Of a stretch of 64,000 bases of DNA, positions 10,673-22,897 are shown one piece after another. The notes under the pieces are model-generated. The model had not been told where the DNA came from and made no database searches. It saw only the letters and a list, made by a program, of their open reading frames with translations. This DNA is from Trema orientale. Its lineage: Eukaryota; Streptophyta; Magnoliopsida; Rosales; Cannabaceae. Where the stretch lies: contig JXTC01000584.1 of the NCBI GenBank assembly GCA_002914845.1, positions 21,266 through 85,265 of the forward strand. Reading direction: 5' to 3'. The first letter of the stretch is position 1, and each line of letters begins with the position of its first letter. The position numbers were made by a program, and so were the translations under genes.

Positions 10673-10963
10673 GGGGCTTATAGAAATTTGACCAAATTTT
10701 GGGCCTAATTTCAGTAAATGTTCTTTTGTCAATGTTATAACAAAATATCCGGTATATATAGCTATATACCAAGTGTAAAATTTTATATACCAAGTGCAAA
10801 AAATTATATACCCAGTGCATTTCAGTACAGTAGCTAAAACTGGTATATATATGTATCTATCAAGTGTAAAAATATATATACATGGATATATAGCTATAAA
10901 ATTTTAAAAATAGACATCTACTTAATTAAATTTAAAATCTTGGCCATCCACCTAAATTTCTCC
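10673..10963 (-). repeat. 290-bp repeat family, copy 3 (inverted)
   Basis: Reverse-complement copy: starts GGGGCTTATAGAAATTTG and ends CTAAATTTCTCCC. Only 55 bp separate it from copy 4 in the same orientation. Confidence 0.87.
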
Positions 10964-11018
10964 CAAATAAATAGCCAATATAAGCTCCTATTTGGCCCAA
11001 ATCATTTAGAACAATCAA

Positions 11019-11309
11019 GGGGCTTATAGAAATTTGACCAAATTTTGGGCCTAGTTTCAGTAAATGTCTCTTTGTCAAATGTTATAGCAAAATGTCCGGT
11101 ATACATGCTTATATACTAAGTGTAAAATTTTATATAGTAAGTGTAAAAAATTATATACCCAGTGCATTTCAGTACAGTAGCTAAAATTAGTAGATATATG
11201 TATCTACCAAGTGTAAAAATATATATACATGGACATTTAGCTATAAAATTTTAAAAGTGGACATCTACTTAATCAAATTTAAAATTTTGGTCATCTACCT
11301 AAATTTCTC
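11019..11309 (-). repeat. 290-bp repeat family, copy 4 (inverted)
   Basis: Starts GGGGCTTATAGAAATTTG and ends CTAAATTTCTC. Very similar to copy 3. The bases before copy 3 (TATATTATA) and after copy 4 (TATATTATTATA) resemble each other, so the pair may have arrived or duplicated as a unit. Confidence 0.87.
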
Positions 11310-11839
11310 TATATTATTATAAGGCAATTGTAGTATTTTCGATAATGGGCACTTGGGCAGAGACTTTGACGTTGAAGAACCGTGGAATTTTGGAATATCA
11401 GAGTTAACTTTTGAATTTTTGATTTAAAGCATGATTAATGTGAATTTTCTAGTAGCGAGAACTTTCTTCGTTTTGTGCGTCAGAATTGACTTTGTTCCTG
11501 GTACATAATTATATGTACCATATAGCTATTTTAGCTGTCTCTAGTATTTTGGATTCAACGGTGACGCCCTTTTCATCATTTGGAGTTTCAGTGAAAAACT
11601 CGCTTTTCAAAGTGAAAGAGCGGAGTGTTATCTAAGGATATCATAAGCACATGGTATTACAATGAGGCAGGGGATCGTTACCTAATTTTTTTAATCAAAA
11701 AATGAACTTATTTGGATTATTTTACATATTAGCAAAATTTTATGAATTAAATATTATTTATTTGATTTTGGTAATTTTTTTAATAAATGTGATGTTTTGG
11801 AATAAAAATAACTGCATAAGAATTTTTGGATTGGTTCAT
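11310..11839. other. No recognisable feature
   Basis: AT-rich sequence between repeat copy 4 and the left inverted arm. It may be the outer part of that arm's element, but I cannot match it to the right arm. A 61-codon frame at 11702-11887 is hydrophobic low-complexity and is not called. Confidence 0.3.
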
Positions 11840-12778
11840 ACTACACGGATCATAGGATCACACATGAGCACTAGTTTAGCATCATAGATAAGTATAGGTG
11901 GCTATGACCCACCATCAGTGCAAGTTTGTAAACTTGCCTTTGGGGGAGAGAGGGGGAGGAAGACCCTATTAGGTGGCTGTAACCCCACTTTCGTTGAAAA
12001 CTCATAAACCCCTCATAGGGAATTAGCTCTTAAGGCACGTGATCATGTAGTTCAAGTCAGAATATCTTTTCACATGGAGTGAGGGTTATTCTAGTTCGTG
12101 GTAGAGGATGAGAACTCATGAATTCGAGTGAATTATGTCATTTATTGTATAGTTCTGATATATGATTTATGTTACACGTACATGGTTTATATCACTAATT
12201 TTGGATTATATGTATATATGGTTTATATATTTGTTTTATAAACAACTAACTATGCGGGATTTTCAAAAGTATAGTGGTTTTTCAGAAACGTAATTAATTG
12301 TTTACTGGGCATTTCTATGATCATCCCTCTATTCTCTTCCTCAAGTGGTGTCAGGTCTGAGATTGAAGATCAACAGTAGTTTAGGAGGTACTCGGCTAGT
12401 TGTATCGATACTTGATAATACTTAGAGTTTTGGATCAAGATTGGGGTTCAATTTCTATTTTGGAGACATTAGAACTTGATTAGCATTAAACCAAGTATAC
12501 TTTCTAGCATTTATATCATATTAATACTTAGTTCTTATGTGTTCATAATAATAATGCATGGACTGGATTTCGATTATGGTTTTCTAATTATTTCTCGATC
12601 TATGTTTAATAGTAAATACATAATTGTGGGTTTGGTTCACTAGTAGAATTGCAATATTTTTTAAATGCAACTGTCTTATAAATCAGAAACTTTTAGATAT
12701 TTTATAAATAAACATAAAATTTCTAATTTAAATAAAATTCTCATTCTACTACTGGCCCAGAGTTTCGGTTGTGACAGT
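11840..12778 (-). repeat. Left arm of a long inverted repeat (LTR-like)
   Basis: Its reverse complement matches 13931-14570 plus 15416-15654. Anchors are GGTTGTGACA at 12768-12777 against GTCACGACCC at 13931, CTAATTTAAATAAAATTCTCAT against its complement near 13965, CATGCATTATTA near 12560, and ACTTGCACTGATGG-like words near 11910-11930. The end GTTGTGACA and opposing GTCACGACC are of the kind seen at plant LTR ends. The left limit is approximate. No coding is seen. Confidence 0.7.
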
Positions 12779-13930
12779 TATTACTATATCATAAGTAATT
12801 TGGTATGATTCCTATGGTAGCATCTCTCACTTTTGTTTCTTTCCAATTCTTCCTATATACTATAGGTTATCTTGATAAAAAAGTAAGATACTTATGGTAA
12901 CATCTTTCTTTTTTTTTTTTTCATTATTTTATGCATTGACCATAGTTAACATGTCATGATACTTATGATAATCTCATTTTTTTTTTCTGAAATATTAAAT
13001 AAATAAATTAATAGATAAAAAATCTGTGACTTTTATTCTCATATCTAGAATATCATAAGTGATTTAGTAGGATATCAATAGTAACTTGTTTTTTTCCCAA
13101 TTTACTGGCAAATACCTTAGGTATCATACTGAATTACTATTAAAAAGAAAAAACCTAATTAAAAAAGGGCTAACTTAAAAAAAATAAAAAGTTCCTAAAA
13201 AAAAGTTAATGCCAAAACAAATTTATGAAAAAAAAGACTAAAAATATTACCAAACAATAATAATAAAAAAAAAAAGAAGGAATGAAAAAAAAGTTGGAAA
13301 CAGTCTTACATACGCATGCCAGAAATTGGCCGACAAAAGCCCACAAGTGCCTAACGCACTGTATCGAGACTGATTTCCTCATTAAAAAGTGTTTGGAGAC
13401 AACTAAAGGCTGACTCAACGTAAGGCCAAATCGAGAAAATCGACCAATTTATTGACCAAAAATTTTCCGACTTTCCACATCAAATTTTGGAAAATATGAA
13501 AACTGAAATATTCGAATCCGGCCCAATATTTGGCAAGCCTCTACATTGCCCCCTAAGTTACAGCCTCCACAGCAGCTGAGGAGATTAATTTAGTTGTTCA
13601 TATTTCGAACAATTTTGGAAGATACATTTATTTCCATTTTGGTTATTCATATTTTAGATTTTTATTGTACTGAAATTTGAATTTATTATTTCTGATTCTT
13701 TACAAATTTAATTTAATTTGCATGAATTAATATGATTAAATTGTAATACAATATTAAATATTATTTCAAATTTAAAAAAAATAAAATTTAACTCTCAAGC
13801 AACAATAACAAAAAGAGTTGTGCCAACAATATTATTTGTTGTTGCTATAAGTTGTCTATTACAATGAACCTCTATGGATGAGATGACATTTAAGTAATAG
13901 CAAAAGCTAAACGTCAAATAATAATTACGT
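12779..13930. other. Spacer between the inverted arms
   Basis: AT-rich, with A- and T-tracts at 12908-12923, 13145-13300 and 13775-13790. A loose motif like GATACTTATGGTAACATC recurs in variants at about 12790-12830, 12888-12910 and 12957-12975. No gene. A 70-codon minus frame at 13206-13418 is poly-A driven and rejected. Confidence 0.4.
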
Positions 13931-14570
13931 CACGACCCAAATCCCGAGTCAGTGATATAATGAGAATTTCATTTAAATTGGAAATTCCTTGATTTATTAT
14001 AAAAATATATAGGAAGTTTCAAATTTATAAAACAGTCTGTTTCAAAAAAGAATACTTAGAATTCCAACTAGTGAACCAATCTCACATTGCGTATTCACTA
14101 TAAAATATGGCTGAATAGTAATTTGAAACCTATAGTTAAGTAGAAATCCATGCATCATTATCCATAGTTAAGTATCAAATACTAATATGGCATGTAGTTT
14201 ACAGCCATAACACAAGTAGCATTCCTGGTTCTATGCTAATTAAAATCCGCATAGTCCAAACATAACATAAACCAGAGTCTTAACCAATCTCTTAGTATTA
14301 CCAAGACACCAGCTATTGATGAAAGATAGTTTCCTAATCTGCTCGCTGATCACCAAAATCACACTGGATATCATATGAGAAGGGACAATAAGGGGGTGAG
14401 CATAAAATACCCAGTATATTATCCAATTATTATGTTTAAAACTGTTTTACTTTGAAAATACCTCTATGGTTAGTTATACTGAAAAATAAACATTGAATCA
14501 CATATGGAATCATAATAAAGAAATTACGAAAACCTGCATATAGCATAAACTAGCTCAACCACTCACATTA

Positions 14571-15410
14571 TGATGAGGATATGGCAAGCACGAGAGCGTG
14601 GAATATGGATCCTATTCAAGTTCCCATTGGTCCAGTTACAAAAGCACGTCCCAAGAGATTCAAACATGCATTAAGTGGGCTGATTCAAATCAATTGGGCT
14701 GAGTTGAATTCTTGGAGGCATAAGGATGGTAATATACATGGTCCATAAAGTTGGATTTCCATGATTCAAGCTTTAGAATAATCTAAAAAAGACTCTAGAA
14801 AAGCACCAGCTCAAGGATGCGTGAATAGTATCTTAATTTGGGTTACTTACCCGTATCTAACTCATCAAAGAGAATGGTTGGCTGAAGTTTAGCTAAATTA
14901 CCTTTCTTATTTATTTATTATAAGTTTTATTTCTGAGTTGTAAGGCTTGCATGCCAATCTAGATACTTTCTTTTTTTATTGTGAGATAGGTGCGTTTTAG
15001 GGTAACTATAGGAAATCAATTTTCAGAATTGAATTAGGTTATTTTAGTTTCCTTTTCTTGTTTTGGGAAGCTTCTTAGGGGTTTTAGAGCAGCCAATTTT
15101 CATGGCTTTGCCTATATATATTGTATACTTTTCATTCAATAATAGAAGATTACAATTCATCAAAAATTGAGAGCAATTTCTCTTTGGTTCTTTGAGAACT
15201 TATTCGAACTTATCAGATTTCTCTGTGGCGTTCATCCCCTGACTTATCAATCGAGTTTTTCATCCTTGATTGTAGCGTCTTCCCTTATACCAAGGTTCAC
15301 ATCTCTTTATAGGTGTTGGGTCGAGATTTCCCATCCGAATCTGATTGTAGAACGGTCCTAGGCATCATCCTTGTTTCGGGTTTCGTCACAGGTTGGCGAG
15401 GTTCATATCA
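14571..15410 (+). mobile_element. Solo LTR (840 bp)
   Basis: Begins TGATGAGGATATGG and ends GGTTCATATCA, with perfect target duplication CATTA (14566-14570 and 15411-15415). The 5' part encodes a short conserved peptide region, ARTRAW then GPVTKARAKRFKHAL then ...WAELNSWRHKD, a sequence type I recognise near the 3' end of plant LTR elements (usual form GPITRARAK). A TATA-like CTATATATATTG lies at about 15112 and AATAATAG at 15139. No second LTR or internal region is present. Confidence 0.85.
15112..15123 (+). promoter_or_regulatory. TATA-like element of the solo LTR
   Basis: CTATATATATTG about 290 bp before the LTR end, the usual place of the U3 promoter. Position and composition only. Confidence 0.4.
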
Positions 15411-15654
15411 CATTACCTTATTGCATCCCAGAGTAAACTATACTAGTGTGAACAAAACACTCTGGACTCAAACCTACATATAGCCATGTGCCTAAGACTT
15501 CTACGTAGCTCTATGGCTTTGCACCGACGGTCAGATTGTGCAACTTGCCAACTATAGAGGCCTATATAGATTTATAGACTTCGCACCAATGGTAGGATCC
15601 AACCACCGACCAAGTGTCTTATGATGCCTAAGTACCTCAGGTATGATCCTATAT

Positions 15655-16075
15655 CACTACAAAAAAAGCAACATTTGCTGACGGAATTAGTGTACTCTAT
15701 CGGCAAAAGAACGATTTACCGATGCTTCCATCTAATGTCTGTCGGGGGAAAGATTAGTAAAAATATCTAGTTTTGGTTAGTATATGCCGATGGATATCAC
15801 GTCGGAGAAGAGTTGACATGAAATATTCACCGACACAGTTATAATTTCTGTCGGCAAAAGGTTGATCTCGGAGGGAAAATGACATGCGGAATACATTATA
15901 TTTCAGTGCCTTAATTTTTGGATGAAAATTTTTGAAGCATATCCTGACGGGAAAATGAGTCAGCGTAGGCTTTAGTTATAATTTTTTATTTTTTTGAAAC
16001 GGAATGATGCCATTTTTTGGAGAATATATTTAATATTCTCATCCTAGCTATCTTTCTAAATCCCACGGCAAAAGG
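15655..16075 (+). repeat. CACTA terminus and subterminal repeats
   Basis: The terminal CACTAC is followed by spaced copies of a motif around TCGGCAAAAG in slightly different forms: TATCGGCAAAAG at 15698, TGTCGGGGGAAAG at 15736, TGTCGGCAAAAGG at 15847, CACGGCAAAAGG at 16060. In En/Spm-like elements such subterminal repeats bind the TNPA-type protein. Confidence 0.8.
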
Positions 16076-16079
16076 TTAA

Positions 16080-16375
16080 TCCATAAAACCTTTTCTCATC
16101 TCTCTCATATTTCTACCCTCACCCTTCATCTTCGCAGTCGTCGCCCCTCACCTTCTCAACTCACAACACCTCATCCCTTACCCTTCACCTCCTCAGTCCT
16201 TAATCCCCTATCTCTCACCCCTCACCTCTCAAGCCACCGCCTCTCACTCTTTCGTCTTCTTCGATTCGTCCTTCATCTTCTTGTTCTTCTTCTCACACTT
16301 CTTCTTCTCAATCTATTGGCTCTCTCCATTAGCATATCTTCACCTTTCATCCCTCTATTAGACCATTTACAGTAA
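16080..16375 (+). promoter_or_regulatory. CT-rich leader of the CACTA gene
   Basis: Strongly pyrimidine-rich stretch with CTCACCCTTCATCTTC-like words repeated, followed by poly-A/T and then T-rich intron-like DNA. In CACTA elements the transcript starts just inside the subterminal repeats, so I infer a 5' untranslated leader. No start codon or frame can be fixed. Confidence 0.45.
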
Positions 16376-18100
16376 AAGGTTTAAAAAAAAAAAAACCCAA
16401 CTTTTTTTTTTTAAATAAGTTTTACTTTTTCAGATTTTTTATTTTCTGTTTCGGATTGCTGAATATTTTTAGGTGAAAATCTGTTGGGTAATTTTTGGAT
16501 TTGGATTTTTGTGCAGGGCTCTTAGTAAGGTAAGTTCTTTCACTTGGCTTTTCTGATTTGGTTGTTGTTTTGTTTCTATTTTTATTTTGGGGTTCTAGAT
16601 CTATTATTTTGGTTATGTTTTTGGCTAGATTTGTTTGAGGCTTTAGTTATTTTTGTGGTCTTATTTCGTTTCCTATTTCAGATTTTGTTGAGTATTGTTA
16701 TGTAGATTTTTGTCTTATTTTGTTCTCGTAGTTACCTTTTTATGTATTCAAATTAGTTGTGTCTTCTTTGCTGCACAAGAGGAAGATGGCAGGTTCTTTT
16801 TTTTAAAAACACACTTTCAATGCCTAACGAAAAAAAAAAAGACCCTTTTGTATATAGAGTCCAAAAGCCCATTTTTATTTTTCTTTTCGGTTAATTTTGT
16901 TTAGTGGTGTGATCTTATTTTGTTGGATATGGTTTATGTTATCGGTGTCGTTTTGGTTATGCAAGAGGTAGAGTTAATACTCTTGCCCAATATGAATGAG
17001 ATTCACTATTTTCTGGCATTAGATATATATACATACATCTATATTTATGTAATTATATTGAGGTTTATATTTTTTTTTGTGCAAAGGTCATACTCTTGTG
17101 TTTTTATCAATTATAACCTATCTATATAGTGAAAAAATCGTACAACAAAGTGATAGACTTTTTGCTGAGAACAACGCATGAGACATGTACAAAGCTAAAG
17201 TATTTATCCTAGTTTTATATAGAATCAATTTCAGAATTTTTTGTGAACTGTTATTCTTGCAGTTGAGGCTAATTTTTTGTAAATGGTGATTGGAATTTAT
17301 ATGAGGAAAATAAGAATTGTTTTTATCTAAATTTTCTGTAAAATCCAATCCCACTAATTAACAAATGGAAAAATGAGATCATTCTTTGTTGATAAAAGTG
17401 TAACAATTCTAAAGGTTCTTTTTGGTTTTGACACTTTGGTTTGGTGAATGTGAGACGAGAACTTGTCATGTCTATGTAGTTGGCGTTTTTATTTTCCTAA
17501 AAAAAAAATCCCTGAAATGGAATGGAGATGTTCCATTTATTAGTGCCGTGGTGTTCATGAATTTATGAAAGCTAGCCATTTTCCTTTTCGAAATAAGAGC
17601 GTCATATTCTTTTCATGTCCATTTTGTGTTTGTTGGTTTTGTTTTGTGGCTCTCTTTGGGATTATAGTTGGCTTCTATGCTCTCTCCTTTACTAATGTGT
17701 TAACACTTTTGCTATTAGATGTATTTCCCTCTTTGGTGTTTTAACTTTTTTCTTATTTTGTTTCAATTACTAATTGTGTTGTAGAAATGTGCACATATTT
17801 ACATTTAGTGTTGTGTGTGCATATATATGCACACTTGGTACCAAGTGCCCAATGTGCATACTATGTGTGTACACCTCTTGGTACTTGGTGTCGTGTGTGC
17901 GCACTTTAGAATTTATTTTTGGAATAATATATTCAACATTTTAGTGCACTAAAACGCATAATAAAATGTTGAACACAAAAAAAAAAAAAAAAAAAAGAAA
18001 TTCAGGGAATTTGCACCATCTTTTGAAGGGTCCTTAATGGTTAGGACCTGTTATCCTATAAATTAAAGTAATAAATTAAAATAACTAATAAATTATTCAT
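16376..18100 (+). other. T-rich intron-like region of the CACTA element
   Basis: T-rich DNA without a believable frame; short frames at 16695-17129 are low-complexity. A donor-like AGTAAGGTAAG is at 16525-16535. Two overlapping perfect palindromes lie at 17815-17847 (20 bp and 16 bp). A poly-A run is at 17977-17997. Confidence 0.45.
17815..17847. repeat. Two overlapping perfect palindromes
   Basis: GTGTGCATATATATGCACAC (17815-17834) and CACTTGGTACCAAGTG (17832-17847) overlap by three bases. TTGGTAC- and GTGTGCGCAC-like words follow to about 17905. They could extrude as cruciforms or bind a dimeric factor; no function is shown. Confidence 0.8.
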
Positions 18101-18149
18101 AAGTCATATAATAATTTTGTATAATATAATTAACTAATAAATTAAAATA

Positions 18150-19515
18150 ACTAATGAAAATAATACCTAAAGTATCCCTATACAACCTAAAATACGAAAA
18201 ATATCTAAGATGTCCCCGGAAGACATAAAATATGAAAATACCTAAAATACCTATAAGAGACTAGAAATAACCAAAATACCCTTAGGAGACACAGAATACT
18301 AAAAATACCCATAGGTGATATAAAACCAAAAGTACCCATAGGGGACATAAAATATCCAAATTGCCCCTAAGAATCAAAATTGTAACAAAAATACCCATGG
18401 TAGATCTAAATTGCTAAAAATACCCCTAGTATATCTAAATTGCCAAAAATACGTCTGTGGGTCGTAAACTACCCAAAATATCCCTAATAAAACCGAAATT
18501 ACCCATGATATCTCTATGAGACGGAAAATACCAAAAATATCGAAAATGCCCATATAAGGCATAAAATACCAAAAATACCCCTAGGAGACAAAAAATCTCA
18601 AAAATATCCGTAATAAATATAAATTACAAAAAATATCTCTAAAGACATAAAATACCTAAAATACTCTGAAGAAGACCGAAATTACCTATCTTTACAAGAC
18701 AGAAAATACCCAGAATACCTATAGGAGACATAAGATACCCCTAGCAAACATAAAAAACCATAATATTCCTAGGAGAGAGGAAATGCCAAAAAAACTCCCA
18801 TAAGGCATTAAATACCAGAAATGCCCTTAGGAGAAAAAAAAACATCTCAAAAATATCCCTAGTAAATCTAAATTGGCAAATATACTGCTAGTATAAATTA
18901 CAAAAAATATACCTAATAAGACCAAAATTACCCATAATATCTCTATGAGACAAAAAATACTCAAAATACCCCGAGAACAGATAAAATATCCAAAAAAATC
19001 CATAATATCCTAGGAGACAAAAAATCTCAAAAATGCCCCTAGTAAATCTAAATTGGCAAATATACCCGTAGGAGTATAAAATACCCAAAACACCCCCTAT
19101 GAGATAGAAAATACCTAAAATACTTATAAGAGACATAAAACACCCAAAATACCCTGAGGACATATAAAATACCCAAAAAAATCCATGATATCCATGGAAG
19201 ACAAAAAAAATGCCGAAAATGCCCCTATAAAGCATAAAATACAGAAAATGTCCCTAGGAGACCAAAAATCTCAAAAATATCCCCAGTAAATATAAATTGC
19301 CAAAAATATCTCAAAGGATTTATATACCCAAAATATCCCTAAGAAGACCGAAATTACCCATAATATCTCTATGAGACAGAAAATACCCAGAATGCCCGTA
19401 CGAGACATAAAATAATCCAAATACCCCTAGCAAACATAAAATACCTCGGAAACCCATAATATTCCTAAGAGATAGAAAATAACTAAAATGTCCCTATGAA
19501 GTATAAAATACCAAA
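18150..19515. repeat. AT-rich minisatellite with higher-order structure
   Basis: About 1.35 kb of degenerate tandem units of roughly 30 bp, of the form AAAATACCCCTAGGAGACAT. A higher-order period near 425 bp is visible from ATCTCTATGAGAC at about 18512, 18940 and 19363. AAATCTCAAAAATAT and AAGGCATAAAATACC also recur. Minus-strand frames (18374-18562, 18888-19235) read as repetitive Phe/Gly/Tyr-rich peptide because of the repeat and are not called genes. Confidence 0.88.
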
Positions 19516-21139
19516 AATGCACCAAAGTGAATATTCCTTTGGATCAATGGAGTATTTTGTGCGATCGATTCGCTTCTCAGGAGTTTGAGGTACTTAATGT
19601 GCTTTTATAAGAAAAATATTAATTGTTCAAAAATTATTATTAATTGTGAAATTAAAAACTTCTTATGTATTTTTGTAGAAAGTATCCGCACAGAACTCAG
19701 AGAATCAGTCTAAATAATTGTACCCTCCTGCATAAGGGTTGTCTAGCATGGTTAGCCAGATGAAGGCGATAGTAAAAAAGTCCAACAATTTTTCTATGCC
19801 GTACTAAATGCTATGACCAAATAATCTAACTATTTTTGCTATTTTTTTAAGACTAACCCAGAGACCGGAGAACCAATAGGCCCTATAGTGCTGGTGTTTA
19901 CTAGAATAAATTATCGGAAACTATTTTCATAAAATCATTTTCAAGAATATCATAGTTTTGTAAAATTCAGAAATGCAGCGGAATCGGTCATTTAAAATTT
20001 TTCTATTTATAAAACTTTTCAGATCGTGATCTAATATAAATTAACTTTTGATCTAGACAAGAACAATACCCGGATTCGCTCCACAACCTTCTCGTCTTCC
20101 CATCTATTCTCGAAAGCCGTTTGATTGATCCGATGGGTGGTCACCTTCTTGATTCCCAACAAAGAGATCTGCAGATAAACAAGAAGATAATCTTCTCAAA
20201 TTGATTGCTCCGGGATGGCCAAAAACTACCAAGGATGGTGAACTCTAGTACTGGCTGATTTCTACTCTCTCTTTTTCTCTGCTACGCGTGTGGCACTCTC
20301 TTCTCAAGGGGGTGTTTCACTTGTAGTTGATGTTCTATACATTTAGAGAACTTTTCTCTTAACTATAGAGAGATTAGCAAACCCTAATGGGCTTATTGGG
20401 CTCAACTGATCATCAAATAATTATTGGGCTTTAATTTGAGCTAGACAGGGGACCAGTTGGATCCATAAAACTCAAGCTCCAATGAACCATATACCCATTA
20501 TCATAATTAACTCTTAATTATGATTGGACCTTGTCTATTATTATTGGGGCACACCACTATTGGCCCAATATTGAACTCTTGGACTAAATGTTATTTATTT
20601 TCTATGAAGCTTATTATCAAATAATTAGCTTGATCTATTTAGCATATGCTATACCTATAGACATACCCCCAATGCAATGCCGTACTAGCAGGGTGAAATT
20701 ACCGTATTACCCTTCTAGTACATATTTACCTTTGAGTTACCATTTTTCGTCTAATGGATAATAGTTGACTACGGTATTTTTATCTGCTTATACCAACGCA
20801 GTCAAATTCACATAGTGAATACTGGGGCCCTGGTTTATATTATCCAAGTTCTTGTAAAAACTCAAAGTGACATTGTACGCATGGCATCCATCATGAAAAA
20901 CATTCTACACATTTCATACACCTTATCTTCCAAGATACTGGAGTTTAAACCATAAATCAGAACTAGTTCTTTAGTAACTCAAAAAGATAAAAAATATGAA
21001 AGTAAGTTCGTTTATCACTAGGATTAATGTTTTCTACAACAGTGCTAGATTAGTAAAATTAGAAATTTAAGTTACGATACTTAACCTTAAATTCTAATTC
21101 ACTAAGTCCTGTTCGATGCTGTTATAACTTTCTTATAAC

Positions 21140-22897
21140 TGTTGGGATATTTGTCCTAAAAAGCAGATTTTCAATTATACCCTTTGAGTATAAACAACTT
21201 TCTCTTATATGTAATTATGATATTTGCTAGATTAAACTATTTTAGTTGAACAGTTTATTTATCTGAAAAAGATTCCATGACTTTATATGTGTATAAAGAA
21301 ACAAACATAATTAAGTGTTAATTATGGGGAGACTTGTTTCTTTATCTAAGTCTCTGTAAATAAAGATAGAATACTTTATTTACTATAGGTTATCGTGTTT
21401 GTCTATCTCAAACGGGAACGATGTGTCTCAAATCATTGAAGTGTATGACTTCTGATAGAAATACTAGTACAATATAAATAAGTTACGTGTATTGAACTGG
21501 ACCAGGCAATATAAAGAATTGGAGTACTGTAACTCAATTCTTATATTACTACATTAGCATGTAGATCTTAATCCCTGATATTTGACGGGACTTGCTTTTA
21601 TGGGTTGTAGCCTTTTGATTTGTTAAAAGACTAACCTCTATGAAATTAGAGATGAACTCTGGCATATTGGAGGTTATGGCTTATGAATTGATAGGAACAC
21701 CAAATAGTTAAGGAAACTATACATTAATGCTACTTTAGGTTCTTTTAAGATTCATGGAATAATTAAATCTAAGATCTTAGTATTCACTTTGTGAATTGGT
21801 TGATAATTTTGTTTAAATGGCCATTGAGAACAAAATTATCGAGAACATTATTCCTTGATAAAAAGATGATAACTTAAAGGTAAATAGGTGTTGGAGGGGT
21901 ATTATGGTAATTTCACCTATCTAACTATGGCATTGTATAGAGATTCTATATGTGGTATAGAATATGCTAGATGGATCAGTTAATCAAGGTTAGTTGATTG
22001 AATTTCTATAAAAGGCATGACATTTAATCTAAGAGTACAGTATTGGGCCTTTAGTGAAGTGTTCCCTTTGTTAATAATATTTATATAAATACCATAATAA
22101 GAGTTATTATGTATTTATCATATTATTGGAGCTTAGATTATTTGGATCCATTAGGTCCCTTGTCTAACTCAATAAAGCTCATTAATTGGTTAGTGGTATT
22201 TGTAAAATTAGTTTCATGAAACTATGTCAAATAATAATTCTACACAGAAGTTGGTATTTTTATAAATAAGTTATATGAGTTGGACATATTAATAAAAAAT
22301 ACACCCAAAGCCCAAATTAGAGAACAAGCCCAATCCTAATTGGACTAGGGTTAGCAGCTTTTGGCCTCATATATATAAGATATATGAGAGGAAAGATTGT
22401 ACAGACACAAGAGGAGTGACGCACGAAATACAGAGGGAGAGAGAGAGAATTCGGCCACCACAGGCTGAGAGAAAGAGAAAAAGTTTCTTGCTATCTCACG
22501 GTCTCATCTCACGTCCCGGTATTCCATAGGATTAAGAAGGTGTTCTTGATCATTCTCCAACGAAGGATTCAACTTGGTGCCCACTCACTTAATCAACCAA
22601 GAGCAAGAGTTCTAGGATTGGAGGTTTGATCACCATCAACAAGGAGATCAAGAAGGAGTACGCTATAAAAGGTAAACCCTAATCCCATCTCTAGGGTTTA
22701 TGCATCTAGATTTGATTTATGTTATACATGATCTGCTATGTGATATATGCATGTAATATGGTTATGAAAACTATTTTCATGTAAAAATTTTAAAACCTAA
22801 ATCCGCAATTTTTCCGCTGCGTTCATGATGTGATCATGTATTTTCCATAGTTTGCATGCATGTATGTTATTATCCTAAGTGTTAGGCAATTCCAACA
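21140..22897 (+). mobile_element. Solo LTR (1758 bp) nested in another solo LTR
   Basis: Begins TGTTGGGATATTTGTCC and ends GGCAATTCCAACA, with perfect ATAAC duplication (21135-21139 and 22898-22902). A second member is at 39524-41308. A TATA-like CATATATATAAG lies at about 22368. The 3' region has TTTTCCGCTGCGTTCATGA, as in the relative. No internal domain is present. Confidence 0.92.
22368..22379 (+). promoter_or_regulatory. TATA-like element of the solo LTR
   Basis: CATATATATAAG, conserved in position in the related LTR (CTATATATATAAAA at about 40761). Followed by GAGAG-rich leader sequence. The conserved position supports an LTR promoter. Confidence 0.55.

Larger units (their letters stand above)
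13931..15654 (+). repeat. Right arm of the long inverted repeat, interrupted
   Basis: Begins GTCACGACCCAAATCCC and runs as the inverted counterpart of 11840-12778. It is split by the solo LTR 14571-15410 (CATTA duplication) and cut at 15655 by the CACTA element. The part after the solo LTR (15416-15654) still matches the far part of the left arm (ATGATGCC...TGATCCTAT words), which supports both insertions being later. Confidence 0.7.

Noticed and set aside
18374-19235. Minus-strand frames of 62 and 115 codons rich in Phe, Gly and Tyr
   Set aside because: They lie wholly in the AT-rich minisatellite and their periodic peptide simply mirrors the repeat unit.
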